From Pseudomonadota bacterium (GTDB lineage: Bacteria > Pseudomonadota > Alphaproteobacteria > Micavibrionales > Micavibrionaceae), in the NCBI GenBank assembly GCA_029558635.1, contig JAKQEE010000151.1, forward strand, positions 34,339 to 98,338: a DNA stretch of 64,000 nucleotides. Direction: 5' to 3'. Numbering within the stretch: position 1 is the stretch's first letter; the number at the start of each line of letters is the position of its first letter. The notes under the pieces were generated by a model. It worked only from the letters and a program-made list of their open reading frames with translations, was not told where the DNA came from and searched no databases. The position numbers were made by a program, and so were the translations under genes. Below are positions 1-8,717 of the stretch, one piece after another.

Positions 1-1226
1 GTCAGATTGGACGCGGGACAAATTTCTGGTTTACCGTGCCTTCCGAAGAAGTCTTAGACGAGATGCTGGATTGGGCCTTGCCGGATCTGGCGGGGTTGTC
101 GATCCTGTCGGTCGAGGACCACCCGCAAGCTGCACGTGAAATTGTGTCGTCGCTGGTTTCGATGGGGGCCAGAGTTGAAAGTTGCCGGACGGTCAAGGAG
201 ACGATTGCCATGCTCAAACATCGTCCGTTCGATGTGGTGGTGGCCGATCAGGGGCTGGAAGACGGTTTGGGGATCGACGTGATCCGTAATGTGAGCGAGC
301 ATTGGCCGCAGACCGGACTGGTCATGTATACGGCGCGCGATGATGCCGGATTGAAACAGAGTTTGTCGGCGCTTGGTGCCTTTTACCTTGAAAAACCGGC
401 GAGCCGTCGCGGTCTTGGTGAAGCCGTGATGCAGATGGCTGCGCGCAAATCAGTCGAAAGTCCGGATAAAAACGGAAAAATTCTGGTGGTTGAAGACACA
501 GAGACGGTACGCGATATGTTTGCACGGCAATTTGAGGTGCTGGGCGGTGATGTCGAGTTTGCGGAGAACGGTCTCGAGGCGCTCGATATGCTCAAGCAAC
601 GCGAATATCATCTGGTGCTTTCCGATCTGCATATGCCGAAGATGGACGGGTATGGTCTGATTAAAAAAATCCGCGAACTGGAAGAAGGAACTGAGACGCG
701 GATGCCGGTGGTTTTGCTTACGGCCGATATCCAGATGTCGTCGTCACGGACATATATGCCGCTGGGGTTTGATGAATGTCTGCTCAAACCCGTGTCGCTT
801 GGATCTTTGCGGCAAATGCTTGTGCGGTGGGGCGTGCCGATGACCCGAAATCCGGATCAGCGGATGGTAGGATCACCAGAACTACGTACGGGTTCCATAG
901 ATATGGATGTCCTGAAATCCCAGATGGGCGAGATTGATGCGGCTGCGGCGGATATGTTGGCGCGGTTCCCCGATATGATGCGACCGCTTTTAAAAAAATT
1001 GATCGAAGAGTGCGACAAAATCAATGCAGCAGAGCTGCGTGAAGTCGCCCATTCCATGAAGGGGGCTGCGCGGTCTGCCGGTGCGATGCGGCTTGGTGAT
1101 TTAGCCGAGCAGATTCAAGCGAACGCCGAACAAGGAGTTTGCGACAAGCAGGCATGTTCAGCGTTCGAACGGGAATTTGCGCAAGTGGAAACCGATCTGT
1201 CCGCTTTATGTGCGAAATTTGTCTGA
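1..1226 (+). CDS. Hybrid sensor histidine kinase, C-terminal part (two receivers plus Hpt), 5' truncated by window edge
   Basis: The reading frame is open from base 3 and its first residues (GRGTNFWFTVP) look like the end of a histidine kinase ATPase domain, so the gene begins before the window; the GTG at 36 is probably not the true start. Numbering from that GTG, a first receiver covers about 20-135 (acidic pair E27/D28, acceptor D71, K120), a second receiver about 147-265 (E153/D154, D197 in the SDLHMP motif, K251), and an Hpt domain about 290-396 with the phosphorylatable H339 in AHSMKGAARSAG. This is the layout of a phosphorelay hybrid kinase that passes phosphate from kinase to receiver to Hpt. 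The first receiver has Q72 where a hydrophobic residue is usual and lacks the MP motif, so it may be a degenerate or regulatory receiver. The sensory input domain is outside the window, so the signal is unknown. Confidence 0.85.
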   Translation, partial: QIGRGTNFWFTVPSEEVLDEMLDWALPDLAGLSILSVEDHPQAAREIVSSLVSMGARVESCRTVKETIAMLKHRPFDVVVADQGLEDGLGIDVIRNVSEHWPQTGLVMYTARDDAGLKQSLSALGAFYLEKPASRRGLGEAVMQMAARKSVESPDKNGKILVVEDTETVRDMFARQFEVLGGDVEFAENGLEALDMLKQREYHLVLSDLHMPKMDGYGLIKKIRELEEGTETRMPVVLLTADIQMSSSRTYMPLGFDECLLKPVSLGSLRQMLVRWGVPMTRNPDQRMVGSPELRTGSIDMDVLKSQMGEIDAAAADMLARFPDMMRPLLKKLIEECDKINAAELREVAHSMKGAARSAGAMRLGDLAEQIQANAEQGVCDKQACSAFEREFAQVETDLSALCAKFV

Positions 1227-1227
1227 T

Positions 1228-2103
1228 CTATTTTTTGCCGATATATTTTTCAAGATTATGTTGCAGGTTTCTCATGCGGGAAAAATAGGTTGCCCGTGTT
1301 TGGGGTAACAGTTTTGTCCATTCTTCGAACGGGACTGGGGCCGGCAGCTCATAACCAGGATCGTAGGCGTAGGGAGCAGAGAGATCCCAGTTTTCCGCTT
1401 TGTCGAGAGCTGTGGCTAGTCTTTTCGGATCTTTGAGCAGCCATTCGAAAACGGGGACGCTCACTGTGGAGGACAGGGACATAATATGTTCATGCGGGCT
1501 TTTCAGTGCAGGGGATTTTGTGACAGGCTGGGCCTGATCCTCGGTTTTCTTGGCGTTGATGTTTTTGCGTTCCTCATAGGCTCGGTCTGGTTGGGCAGGC
1601 CAGCGTGCAATATCGAACTCCAATCGCAATTGTCCGGCTAGACAATAGATGGCGGCGTGTTCCATATCTCCGGCGCGGGCCAAAGACTGGGCTGCAAAAA
1701 ACAAACCCTGCGGCGGAATTTCGCCGCGATCATGGTCGAGGATATAAAGAAGGTCGGCCACATCCTTTTTGTTTTGTGCCGTGGCCGCCAGAGAGAGTTT
1801 GTCCCATGTTTTTAGATCTTCCGGTTTGACCAGAGCGTCTTTGACGCTCAAAGGTTTTTTGGTGACGGGTGGTGGTGTGTCCTGTTGTTTTTGTTCCGGT
1901 TGGGTCGGTGTGTATTTCTGTTTGGTTTTTGTTGCGGCGTCCACTGGTTCTTTTTGGTTTTTTTCTTGCGGGGTGATTACCATATGGCTCATGCCCTTCA
2001 CGGATGGCTGTTCTGTCATCTGTGCATACGTGAGTGTGGCATTGGACAGAGATGCTGCTGCGCACAGTGCGTATATTACTAAAACTCTTATGCTCGCGGT
2101 CAT
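1228..2103 (-). CDS. Exported protein of unknown function
   Basis: A 291-residue protein with an N-terminal signal peptide (hydrophobic residues about 6-27, probable cleavage after the TYA of LTYAQ). After this comes a Lys/Pro/Gln/Thr-rich low-complexity linker (about 35-85), then a mostly helical globular part (about 85-290). I do not recognise the family. The stretch around residues 105-160 (ADLLYILDHDRGE, then FAAQSLARAGDMEHAAIYC) resembles TPR-like helical pairs. It ends one base after the convergent hybrid kinase gene. Probably periplasmic or membrane-associated; no catalytic motif is visible. Confidence 0.6.
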   Translation of the reverse strand: MTASIRVLVIYALCAAASLSNATLTYAQMTEQPSVKGMSHMVITPQEKNQKEPVDAATKTKQKYTPTQPEQKQQDTPPPVTKKPLSVKDALVKPEDLKTWDKLSLAATAQNKKDVADLLYILDHDRGEIPPQGLFFAAQSLARAGDMEHAAIYCLAGQLRLEFDIARWPAQPDRAYEERKNINAKKTEDQAQPVTKSPALKSPHEHIMSLSSTVSVPVFEWLLKDPKRLATALDKAENWDLSAPYAYDPGYELPAPVPFEEWTKLLPQTRATYFSRMRNLQHNLEKYIGKK

Positions 2104-2293
2104 TTATCTTGTGCCTTTATGTATGCAATATTGTCAGTACATTAAAAGTTTGTTAGTCTCTTTCCAGTACCATTATATACATTCGTACATGATTGGTCGT
2201 CAAAGTACTTCTTTTTAAAAGGTTCGCTTCGGTGGGCCGTTCTTGGGTTATCCCGTCTTTCTGCGTTTTTTATTTGGTTTTTTTGAGGTGATT

Positions 2294-2824
2294 ATGGCGC
2301 AGAGCAGCTTTTTGACTGGACATGAGAGATTCTTCGACAAGGATGAAATCATTGTCAGTAAAACGGACCTGAAGGGAAATATTCTTTATGCCAACCGCGT
2401 TTTCATGCGGGTTGGTATTTTCGAAGAGAAAAATCTGATGGGGCAGCCGCACAGTATTTTGCGCCATCCGGAAATGCCGAGGGCGGTTTTCAAGTTGTTA
2501 TGGCAACAGATTCAGGCCGGGCAAGAGATTTTTGCCTATGTGATCAATCGTGCCACCAATGGCGATCATTACTGGGTTCTGGCCCACGTTACGCCGAGCT
2601 TTGACGCTTCGGGTAATGTCAATGGCTATCACTCCAACCGCCGCGTGCCGGATCGTCGGACCATCGACAACGTGATTATTCCAACCTATAAACAGTTATT
2701 GCGCACGGAAAACAGCCATTCCAACGCCAAGGACGGCATGAATGCTTCCTATGACGAGTTGCTGCAGATTTTGAAACAAAAGGGGTCGACCTATGACGAA
2801 TTTATCTTCTCTCTCCAAAGCTAA
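2294..2824 (+). CDS. PAS-domain energy/redox taxis sensor, CetB/Aer-like
   Basis: A soluble protein of 176 residues built around one PAS domain close to the N-terminus of the Aer aerotaxis receptor: it carries the [33 protein letters not shown] and Y(W)VLAHVTP blocks that in Aer and CetB surround an FAD pocket. The ATG at 2294 is chosen because GAGGTG lies just upstream at 2285-2290; a longer frame from 2243 would add 17 hydrophobic residues without a ribosome site. It has no membrane segment and no signalling domain. The last 32 bases overlap the start of the methyl-accepting protein gene, so the two are probably translationally coupled and the products likely form one receptor complex. FAD binding is inferred from family resemblance. 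Confidence 0.85.
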   Translation: MAQSSFLTGHERFFDKDEIIVSKTDLKGNILYANRVFMRVGIFEEKNLMGQPHSILRHPEMPRAVFKLLWQQIQAGQEIFAYVINRATNGDHYWVLAHVTPSFDASGNVNGYHSNRRVPDRRTIDNVIIPTYKQLLRTENSHSNAKDGMNASYDELLQILKQKGSTYDEFIFSLQS

Positions 2825-4115
2825 GTATATAGCTATCGCTCTGGCAGTTATCCTGGTGGGGACCCTCTTCGCTGTTGTTAAACAGGTGGGAGTGGGTTCG
2901 TTTGAGTTTGCGGCTCATATTGTCGGGGGTGTTTTGTGTTTTGTTGGATATTTTATGATTTCCAAGACGCAGAAAGAGCTGATGCGGGCCGAACAGGTCT
3001 GTCAACAGCTCTCCCGCGGTGACTTTTCCGTCCGTATTCTCAATATTGAGGAAAAAGGCGAGGTTGGGGCGCTGCTTTACGGGATCAACGATATGGTCGA
3101 TTACATGGATGCGTTTGTTCGTGAATCGACGGCCTGTATGGAGGCCGTGAGTCAGAATAAATATTACCGTAAAATTTTGCCGAACGGGATGCGCGGGAAT
3201 TTGGCGCATGGCGCGTCGATCATCAATCGCGCGCTGGCCAGTGTCGGGGCAAAGATGGCCAACTTTACCGAAGTGGCCAACGATGTCGACCAGTCCTTGT
3301 CGCAAGTTGTGGGTGATGTCACCCGTTCTGTCGATATGCTCAAGTCAACGGCCAACACGATGGAAAACACCGTGCGTCAAGCCAACCACAAAACCGAAGT
3401 GGCTGTGCAAGGCTCCGGCGATACCGCAATCTCCGTTGATACGATTTCGGCAGCTTCGGAAGAAATGTCCGCATCGATTGGCGAGATCAGCCAGCAGGTG
3501 ACCAAAGCTTCGCATATTGCGGGGCAGGCTGTGGGCGAAGCTGAGCAGGCCAAGAAGATCGTGGTCGAGATGGTAGAAACCGCCCAGAAAATCGGGCAGG
3601 TCGTTCTCCTCATTGACGATATTGCAAAACAGACGAACCTGTTGGCACTTAATGCGACGATTGAGGCGGCGCGTGCCGGTGAAGCCGGTAAAGGGTTTGC
3701 GGTTGTGGCCAACGAGGTCAAGAATTTGGCCGAACAAACCACACAGGCTACCGATGAAATCCGCCAGCAAATCGGTGCTATTCAGGAGGCCACCGATTCA
3801 ACTGCCAAATCGTTCGAGGGCATTGCTCATATCATTGAGGATATCAACCAGTATACCGCCAATATTTCGGCTGCTGTTGAAGAGCAAAGCGCTGCGTCGC
3901 GCGAGATTGCTTCGAGCGCCCAGCGTGCTTCGTCGGGGACGGGTTCCGTGTCCGCTAGCATGGGCGAGTTGTCGGCTGAAATCGGTGCGGTCAGCGAAGC
4001 GGCAGGACAGGTGATGGGCCTGACTGATGAGCTGTCCACCAAAACGGTTGCCGACGTTAAGTCCTTGCTCGATAAAATGGGAAAGTTTATGGAGGAATTG
4101 CGCAAGGTGGCATAA
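2793..4115 (+). CDS. Methyl-accepting chemotaxis transducer (HAMP plus signalling domain), CetA-like
   Basis: 440 residues. Two hydrophobic segments (about 10-30 and 38-57) are separated by only a few residues, so there is no periplasmic ligand-binding domain. A HAMP-like region follows (about 60-115), then a long coiled-coil methyl-accepting domain whose hairpin tip, around residues 280-310, has the highly conserved [17 protein letters not shown] block. It should sit in the inner membrane and control CheA through CheW. Lack of a periplasmic sensor, together with the overlapping upstream PAS gene, matches the bipartite CetA/CetB energy-taxis receptor of Campylobacter, which is an Aer receptor split in two. 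The chemotaxis operon lies 11 kb away in the same window. Confidence 0.92.
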   Translation: MTNLSSLSKAKYIAIALAVILVGTLFAVVKQVGVGSFEFAAHIVGGVLCFVGYFMISKTQKELMRAEQVCQQLSRGDFSVRILNIEEKGEVGALLYGINDMVDYMDAFVRESTACMEAVSQNKYYRKILPNGMRGNLAHGASIINRALASVGAKMANFTEVANDVDQSLSQVVGDVTRSVDMLKSTANTMENTVRQANHKTEVAVQGSGDTAISVDTISAASEEMSASIGEISQQVTKASHIAGQAVGEAEQAKKIVVEMVETAQKIGQVVLLIDDIAKQTNLLALNATIEAARAGEAGKGFAVVANEVKNLAEQTTQATDEIRQQIGAIQEATDSTAKSFEGIAHIIEDINQYTANISAAVEEQSAASREIASSAQRASSGTGSVSASMGELSAEIGAVSEAAGQVMGLTDELSTKTVADVKSLLDKMGKFMEELRKVA

Positions 4116-4191
4116 GCTGCGCTTTTTATCCATTTTTAACATTTGCGAAAGGGCATTCTGGTACACTGAAATGTCAATGAAAGGTGGTCAG

Positions 4192-4362
4192 ATGCCCTTT
4201 TTGTTTATTAAATCGTGGTTCCGTGACGAGCGCGGCGCGACAGCCGTCGAGTACGGGTTGGTGGCCGCCGGTATTGCCTTGGCGATTGCCGTGGCGGTGT
4301 TTGCTCTGGGCGACACGATTATCGGGATGTTTGACGAGATTACGGCTTATCTCCAGTCTTAA
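4192..4362 (+). CDS. Flp/Fap-type pilin
   Basis: A 56-residue type IVb Flp pilin. It has a short basic leader, then the diagnostic RDERGATAVEYGLVAAGIALAIAV region: the prepilin peptidase site followed by the E and Y at +5/+6 positions and a hydrophobic helix (about 17-43). The ATG at 4192 follows AAAGGTGG at 4180-4187; upstream in-frame ATGs would lengthen the leader without better support. Flp pilins are normally polymerised by the Tad machinery, but no tad/cpa gene lies within this window, so this is an orphan pilin locus here. A promoter may lie in 4116-4190. Confidence 0.88.
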   Translation: MPFLFIKSWFRDERGATAVEYGLVAAGIALAIAVAVFALGDTIIGMFDEITAYLQS

Positions 4363-4439
4363 ATTCCACAGCTTATTTTAGGGGCTGGATATTCCTGTGC
4401 GTTATGCCATATTGATGGTATGACATTGGAGGATTTTTC

Positions 4440-4676
4440 ATGAAACAAAATATTGGAAATACTGACAAGATCGTTCGCATTATCGCGGGCGTTGCGTTGT
4501 TGTCTTTGCTGGTTCTTATGGAAGGCGATGCGAAATGGCTGGGTTTGATCGGTCTGGTCCCGATCGGGACGGCTTTGATCGGCTGGTGTCCGCTTTATGT
4601 CCCGCTGGGGCTTAGCACGAAATGCGGTAAAGGCGAATGCTGTGGCGGCGGGAACTGCGGTTCTAAGACGGAATAA
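4440..4676 (+). CDS. DUF2892 (YgaP-like) inner-membrane protein with Cys-rich tail
   Basis: 78 residues with the DUF2892 signature: an N-terminal NxxxxDKIVRIIAG segment, two closely spaced membrane helices (about 13-30 and 36-55) joined by a short loop, and GWCPLYVPLGLSTKC at the second helix end. The ATG at 4440 is preceded by GGAGGA (4428-4433). Members of this family often accompany rhodanese or sulfur metabolism genes, but none is seen here. The C-terminal tail is short and rich in Cys and Gly (KCGKGECCGGGNCG), six cysteines in all with C50, which could bind metal. Its 3' end overlaps the convergent gene by 14 bases. Confidence 0.8.
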   Translation: MKQNIGNTDKIVRIIAGVALLSLLVLMEGDAKWLGLIGLVPIGTALIGWCPLYVPLGLSTKCGKGECCGGGNCGSKTE

Positions 4677-5046
4677 AGTGGGTTTCGTCTGACTCTGATC
4701 TGGCCCAACTTGTGACTTTTCCGTTTTGGATGGTTACGGCGGTGGGTTCGGGTTTGCCGTTAAATGTGGAATAGGTCCAGACTTCCGAGTTTGGACCTGT
4801 TTTATTTTTGAGGTCCGGTGGGCCGAATGTGGCGGTCAATTGTGCGGCGCTCATGCCCGCCCAGAGCGTTTCAACGACGCTGCCGTCATTTGGGTATCTG
4901 CGCGGTTGGGGAGTGCCCTGTGAGCCCTCCAGACCCTCCAGATTGCCAAAGGCACGGCTTAAGGCACGTTTCAGCATAAAGAGGATCAGGCCGATGATCC
5001 AGCCGACAATCAAACCTTTAAACCAACGTGCGATAAAGAGAAGCAT
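4663..5046 (-). CDS. Small membrane-anchored protein with SmpA/OmlA-like fold, unknown function
   Basis: 127 residues. One N-terminal membrane helix (about 8-27) is followed by a soluble domain with the pattern LWAGMSAAQLTATFGPPD...VWTYSTFNGKPEPTAVTIQNGKV, which resembles the small BamE/SmpA-type domain (W-x-G-M-S ... FGxP ... W.Y ... F.nGkV). There is no lipobox, so it is anchored by a helix rather than a lipid. It starts 8 bases after the lepA stop and is presumably cotranscribed with it. The role is unknown; the resemblance is to fold pattern only. Confidence 0.65.
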   Translation of the reverse strand: MLLFIARWFKGLIVGWIIGLILFMLKRALSRAFGNLEGLEGSQGTPQPRRYPNDGSVVETLWAGMSAAQLTATFGPPDLKNKTGPNSEVWTYSTFNGKPEPTAVTIQNGKVTSWARSESDETHFIPS

Positions 5047-5054
5047 GGGCAGGC

Positions 5055-6869
5055 CTACTTCTCATCCCCCATTTTGAGGGCGGCGATAAAGGCGCTTTGG
5101 GGGATTTCGACGTTGCCGAACTGGCGCATTTTCTTTTTCCCCTCTTTCTGTTTGTCGAGGAGTTTGCGCTTCCGTGTGATGTCACCGCCGTAACATTTGG
5201 CGGTCACGTCTTTTCTCATTGCCGAAATATCTTCGCGGGCGATGATTTTTCCGCCGATGGCTGCCTGAACCGCGATTTTGAATAGCTGGCGCGGGATCAG
5301 CTCTTTGAGGCGTTCGCAGAGTTGCCTGCCGCGGCGTTCGGCTTGGGAGCGGTGGACGATCATCGCGAGGGCGTCGACCGGTTCCTGATTGACCATCACA
5401 TCCATTTTGACGAGGTCGCCTGCGCGGAAATCCTCGACGTGGTAATCAAAGCTCGCATAGCCGCGTGAAATGGATTTCAGGCGGTCGTAGAAATCGAACA
5501 CGATCTCGTTAAGCGGCAGGTGGTATTCGAGCATGGCGCGGTTGCCGACGTAGGACAGGTTGATCTGTTCGCCACGCCGTTCTTCGCAGAGTTTCAAAAG
5601 TCCGCCCAGATATTCGTCGGGGGTCAGGATGGTGGCTTTAATCCACGGCTCGTAAATTTCCTTGATGCGCTGGACTTCGGGCATATCGACGGGGTTGTAT
5701 ATTTCGCGTTTGCTGCCGTCGGTCAAATCAAGTTTGTAGACCACGCTCGGCGCGGTGGGGATCAGGTCGAGATCGAATTCGCGTTCCATCCGTTCCTGAA
5801 TAATCTCCATATGCAGAAGGCCTAGGAACCCGCAGCGGAAGCCCATGCCGAGCGCCTGAGAGCTTTCCTGTTCATAGTGGAGCGAGGCGTCGTTCAATGC
5901 GAGTTTTCCGAGAGAGTCGCGCAGCTTTTCAAATTCGGAACTGTCGACCGGAAAGAGCGAGCAAAATACCATCGGGATTGATGGTTTAAAACCGGGGAGG
6001 GGCGTGACTTTGTCCGCAAAGCGTTCTTCGGTGATGGTGTCGCCCACTTTTGTTTCCGAGATTTCCTTGATGGCGGCGGTGATAAATCCCATCTCGCCGG
6101 GGCCCAATTCGTCGATGACGATATGTTTGGGGGTGAAAATACCTACGCGTTCGATCTCGCGCGTGGCCTTTGTCCCCATAAAGCGGACTTTCATCCCTTT
6201 GCGCAAATAGCCGTCAATCACGCGGACCAGAATGACCACACCGAGATAGGCGTCGTACCATGAGTCGACGAGGAGGGCTTTGGTCGGTGCGCTGGCGTCG
6301 CCTTTCGGCGGGGGCAGGCGCTCGTGAATGGCTTCCAGCAGTTGGTCGATATTGATGCCCGATTTGCCCGATACGCACACGGCGTCGCTTGCGTCGATGC
6401 CGATGACGTCTTCGATTTGTTCTCTTACACGTTCGGGTTCGGCGGCGGGGAGGTCGATCTTGTTGATGACCGGAATAATGTCGTGGTTGTTGTCGATGGC
6501 CTGATAGACGTTGGCCAATGTTTGCGCCTCGACGCCTTGGGTCGAGTCGACAACGAGGAGTGATCCTTCGCAGGACGCCAGCGAGCGGGAGACTTCGTAG
6601 GTGAAGTCCACGTGGCCCGGCGTGTCCATGAGGTTATATTGGTACGTCTCGCCATTTTTGGCGGTGTAATTCAGGCGCACGGTCTGGGCTTTGATGGTGA
6701 TACCGCGCTCGCGCTCGATCTCCATATTGTCGAGGACTTGCTCTTTCATCTCGCGGTCGGTCAGGCCGCCGCAGGACTGGATCAGGCGGTCGGCAAGCGT
6801 CGACTTCCCATGGTCAATGTGGGCGATAATGGCAAAGTTTCTGATTTTATCTAGCGGCGTGGTCGTCAT
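5055..6869 (-). CDS. lepA: Elongation factor 4 (LepA), ribosomal back-translocase GTPase
   Basis: 604 residues, the usual length for LepA/EF4, a GTPase that acts on stalled or mis-translocated ribosomes. The G1 loop AHIDHGKS is at residues 16-23, DTPGH and NKID follow, then the EF-G-like domains II, III and V, and the LepA-specific C-terminal domain (about 480-600, with [20 protein letters not shown] near the end). I chose the ATG at 6869 because GAGAGGGG lies six bases upstream; a TTG four codons earlier is possible but less likely. The gene is followed by a small membrane protein gene in the same operon. The ribosome site is inside a perfect hairpin, annotated separately. Confidence 0.97.
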   Translation of the reverse strand: MTTTPLDKIRNFAIIAHIDHGKSTLADRLIQSCGGLTDREMKEQVLDNMEIERERGITIKAQTVRLNYTAKNGETYQYNLMDTPGHVDFTYEVSRSLASCEGSLLVVDSTQGVEAQTLANVYQAIDNNHDIIPVINKIDLPAAEPERVREQIEDVIGIDASDAVCVSGKSGINIDQLLEAIHERLPPPKGDASAPTKALLVDSWYDAYLGVVILVRVIDGYLRKGMKVRFMGTKATREIERVGIFTPKHIVIDELGPGEMGFITAAIKEISETKVGDTITEERFADKVTPLPGFKPSIPMVFCSLFPVDSSEFEKLRDSLGKLALNDASLHYEQESSQALGMGFRCGFLGLLHMEIIQERMEREFDLDLIPTAPSVVYKLDLTDGSKREIYNPVDMPEVQRIKEIYEPWIKATILTPDEYLGGLLKLCEERRGEQINLSYVGNRAMLEYHLPLNEIVFDFYDRLKSISRGYASFDYHVEDFRAGDLVKMDVMVNQEPVDALAMIVHRSQAERRGRQLCERLKELIPRQLFKIAVQAAIGGKIIAREDISAMRKDVTAKCYGGDITRKRKLLDKQKEGKKKMRQFGNVEIPQSAFIAALKMGDEK

Positions 6870-6891
6870 AACCCCTCTCAATAAGGGGTTA
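6869..6891 (-). promoter_or_regulatory. Hairpin covering the lepA ribosome-binding site
   Basis: In the lepA transcript the sequence TAACCCCT, a 7-base loop, then AGGGGTTA forms a perfect 8-bp stem. The 3' arm contains the core of the Shine-Dalgarno sequence (AGGGG) and the first base of the start codon. A folded leader should lower initiation until it opens. The pairing is seen directly; its regulatory role is inference. Confidence 0.5.
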
Positions 6892-6919
6892 CGGCCTGTT
6901 TTTCAATGGAAATTTAGAC

Positions 6920-8470
6920 TCAGGAGGGGGAGGCCGAGGAATAGGCAACTGTCTGGTGTTTTGGGGCTGCTTTTTTGCGGTTTTTGATGACATCATCCCC
7001 CAATTGGTCAAAGGGGATCAGTTTGGCTTTCATCATGGTCATGATGACATATTGGCGGTTTTCATCATTTTGAATGGAGCGGATCAGGGCCAGCATTGAT
7101 TCTGCCGTGTGGTGTACGGGGACTCCATATCGATCAATGCGGTATTCCAGACCTTTAGGCCCGCCGTTATAGGCCAAAGCCGCCAGAATGTTATTACCGA
7201 ACTCGTCGTACTGTTCTTCAAAATAGCATTGCCCAGTTGCCGAGTTGTAATCTTCGTCCAGACGGAACCTTTTCCAGTCGAGAGGTTCTCCGAAACAGCT
7301 TTGGGCCACTTTTTTTGCGGTTGCGGGCATCACTTGCGCTATACCGATTGCGCCTTTAATTGACGTTACAGGGTTGCCGTATCTGTCCAATTGATTGCCC
7401 GAAGATTCAGTCAAAATCAGTTTCTCAAAAAATTCTTCACGATTCATATGAAGCATTTTATGGGCTGCTTTGAGCAATAGGTGTTCATATCGCGGGTTGT
7501 TCAAAAGGGCATCAATGTCCCATGGGGACTTTGAAGTGGCGCGAAGGGAATAATGTCTTGCCTTTGAGTTTAAAGAATGTTTGGGGCCGAAATAATCAGC
7601 TTTGCCAGAGACCAAGGGTGGAAAATTATAGTCCCATGAAGCTCGTATGGCCTTATATTCTTTGGGTTTCGGGACGTCGGCCTGAACGGATGCAACAGGC
7701 TCTTTGGTCTCGGGTTCAATATTTGGTTCGCCGGATGCGGACGTAAATGCGTTGCCCAAGGTTAGAGAGGCGGTCAGGCCCACCACACCCAATGTTGAAA
7801 CAGCGGCGGTCCTAAAAGAAACAGGCATATTGATTGTGCCGCCGATGGCTCTTTTGACATCGCGGGTTTCGGTTTTGATGGTGATTCCCAATTCTTTTTT
7901 CATGTCGTTTGCAAACAGGCGAATTTCTTTTGCAAAGGACGCGGTTTCTTTGGCAACGAAGTTCGTTGCCGCGCCGATATAGGGGCCTAGAGTTCTGCGG
8001 ACTGCCGGATAAGCAGTGTTTTTCAGGAACGGGACCAGTTTTCTTTTTGCGTTGCCGAATTGCTCTGCGCCGAATTCCATGGCCATTTCTCCCCACAGGC
8101 GCAAGGTGGCTTTTGCGGTCAGCGGGTCTTTAGCCTGTTCGGAGGATGCATCAGGAGTGGGTTTGACAAAGCTTGTCATACCTATTCCGTCCAAAGCCAT
8201 GTCGCGGTATTTGGTCAGGATTTTTAGGTGGGTTCCCAAAAATTCGGTGGTTTCATCTTTGATGTTCAGGGCTTTTCTTCGGGCGATTTCTGCGGTGACG
8301 GCTTTAATCGGCGCGGTAAAGATTTGATCGGCGTGTTTGAGGATGGTTTTCTTTGATGCATGGGCGAGGCTTTGCGCAGCACGGCCTTGTTTCATCACAG
8401 CATCGTGGTTGTCCCAGTTGATTGCGGGGACGCTGCCTGATCCATTCCGGGCCGATGGGAAGGGGGCCAT
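6920..8470 (-). CDS. Protein with C-terminal SLT lytic transglycosylase domain
   Basis: 516 residues. The last ~180 form a lysozyme-like SLT domain: the putative catalytic acid is E355 in LILTESSGNQ, followed by GAIGIAQVMPATAKKVA, then ILAALAYNGGPKGL, as in soluble lytic transglycosylases that cleave peptidoglycan glycan strands. The N-terminal ~230 residues are predicted helical, with no signal peptide. One hydrophobic segment occurs about 218-240 (STLGVVGLTASLTLGNAF), so the SLT domain could be passed across a membrane as a type II anchor. The ATG at 8470 follows AAAGGTG. Compared with housekeeping Slt/MltE proteins the large N-terminal part is unusual. It lies beside three other unknown large proteins and may share a role with them. 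Confidence 0.8.
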   Translation of the reverse strand: MAPFPSARNGSGSVPAINWDNHDAVMKQGRAAQSLAHASKKTILKHADQIFTAPIKAVTAEIARRKALNIKDETTEFLGTHLKILTKYRDMALDGIGMTSFVKPTPDASSEQAKDPLTAKATLRLWGEMAMEFGAEQFGNAKRKLVPFLKNTAYPAVRRTLGPYIGAATNFVAKETASFAKEIRLFANDMKKELGITIKTETRDVKRAIGGTINMPVSFRTAAVSTLGVVGLTASLTLGNAFTSASGEPNIEPETKEPVASVQADVPKPKEYKAIRASWDYNFPPLVSGKADYFGPKHSLNSKARHYSLRATSKSPWDIDALLNNPRYEHLLLKAAHKMLHMNREEFFEKLILTESSGNQLDRYGNPVTSIKGAIGIAQVMPATAKKVAQSCFGEPLDWKRFRLDEDYNSATGQCYFEEQYDEFGNNILAALAYNGGPKGLEYRIDRYGVPVHHTAESMLALIRSIQNDENRQYVIMTMMKAKLIPFDQLGDDVIKNRKKAAPKHQTVAYSSASPS

Positions 8471-8668
8471 AACACACCTTTATTCATTTTGTTTTGACAC
8501 TACCGCAGTCGGGTTTGACGTTTATGATGCCCCTTTGTGGGCTGCGGCTTTCTAGGAGCCTTATTTGGTGCAGCGCGAGGCGTTTGTCAATATCCGATTA
8601 GTAAGAAGATTCTCATATTATGACTATTTTTGCAAGGTTTTTTGTGGTTTGCGGTGTCCGCAAAATCA

Positions 8669-8694
8669 AAACCCCCGCTTGCGGCAGGGGGTTT
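8669..8694 (-). terminator. Intrinsic terminator after the 323-residue unknown gene
   Basis: An 8-bp G/C-rich stem (AAACCCCC pairing with GGGGGTTT) with a 10-base loop sits just downstream of the minus-strand gene ending at 8718. On the minus strand it runs into a T-rich stretch (TTTTGATTTTG). It separates that gene from the SLT-domain gene, so the two are likely transcribed separately. Confidence 0.7.
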
Positions 8695-8717
8695 GGAAAA
8701 TTTTGGTTTGGGCAAGA

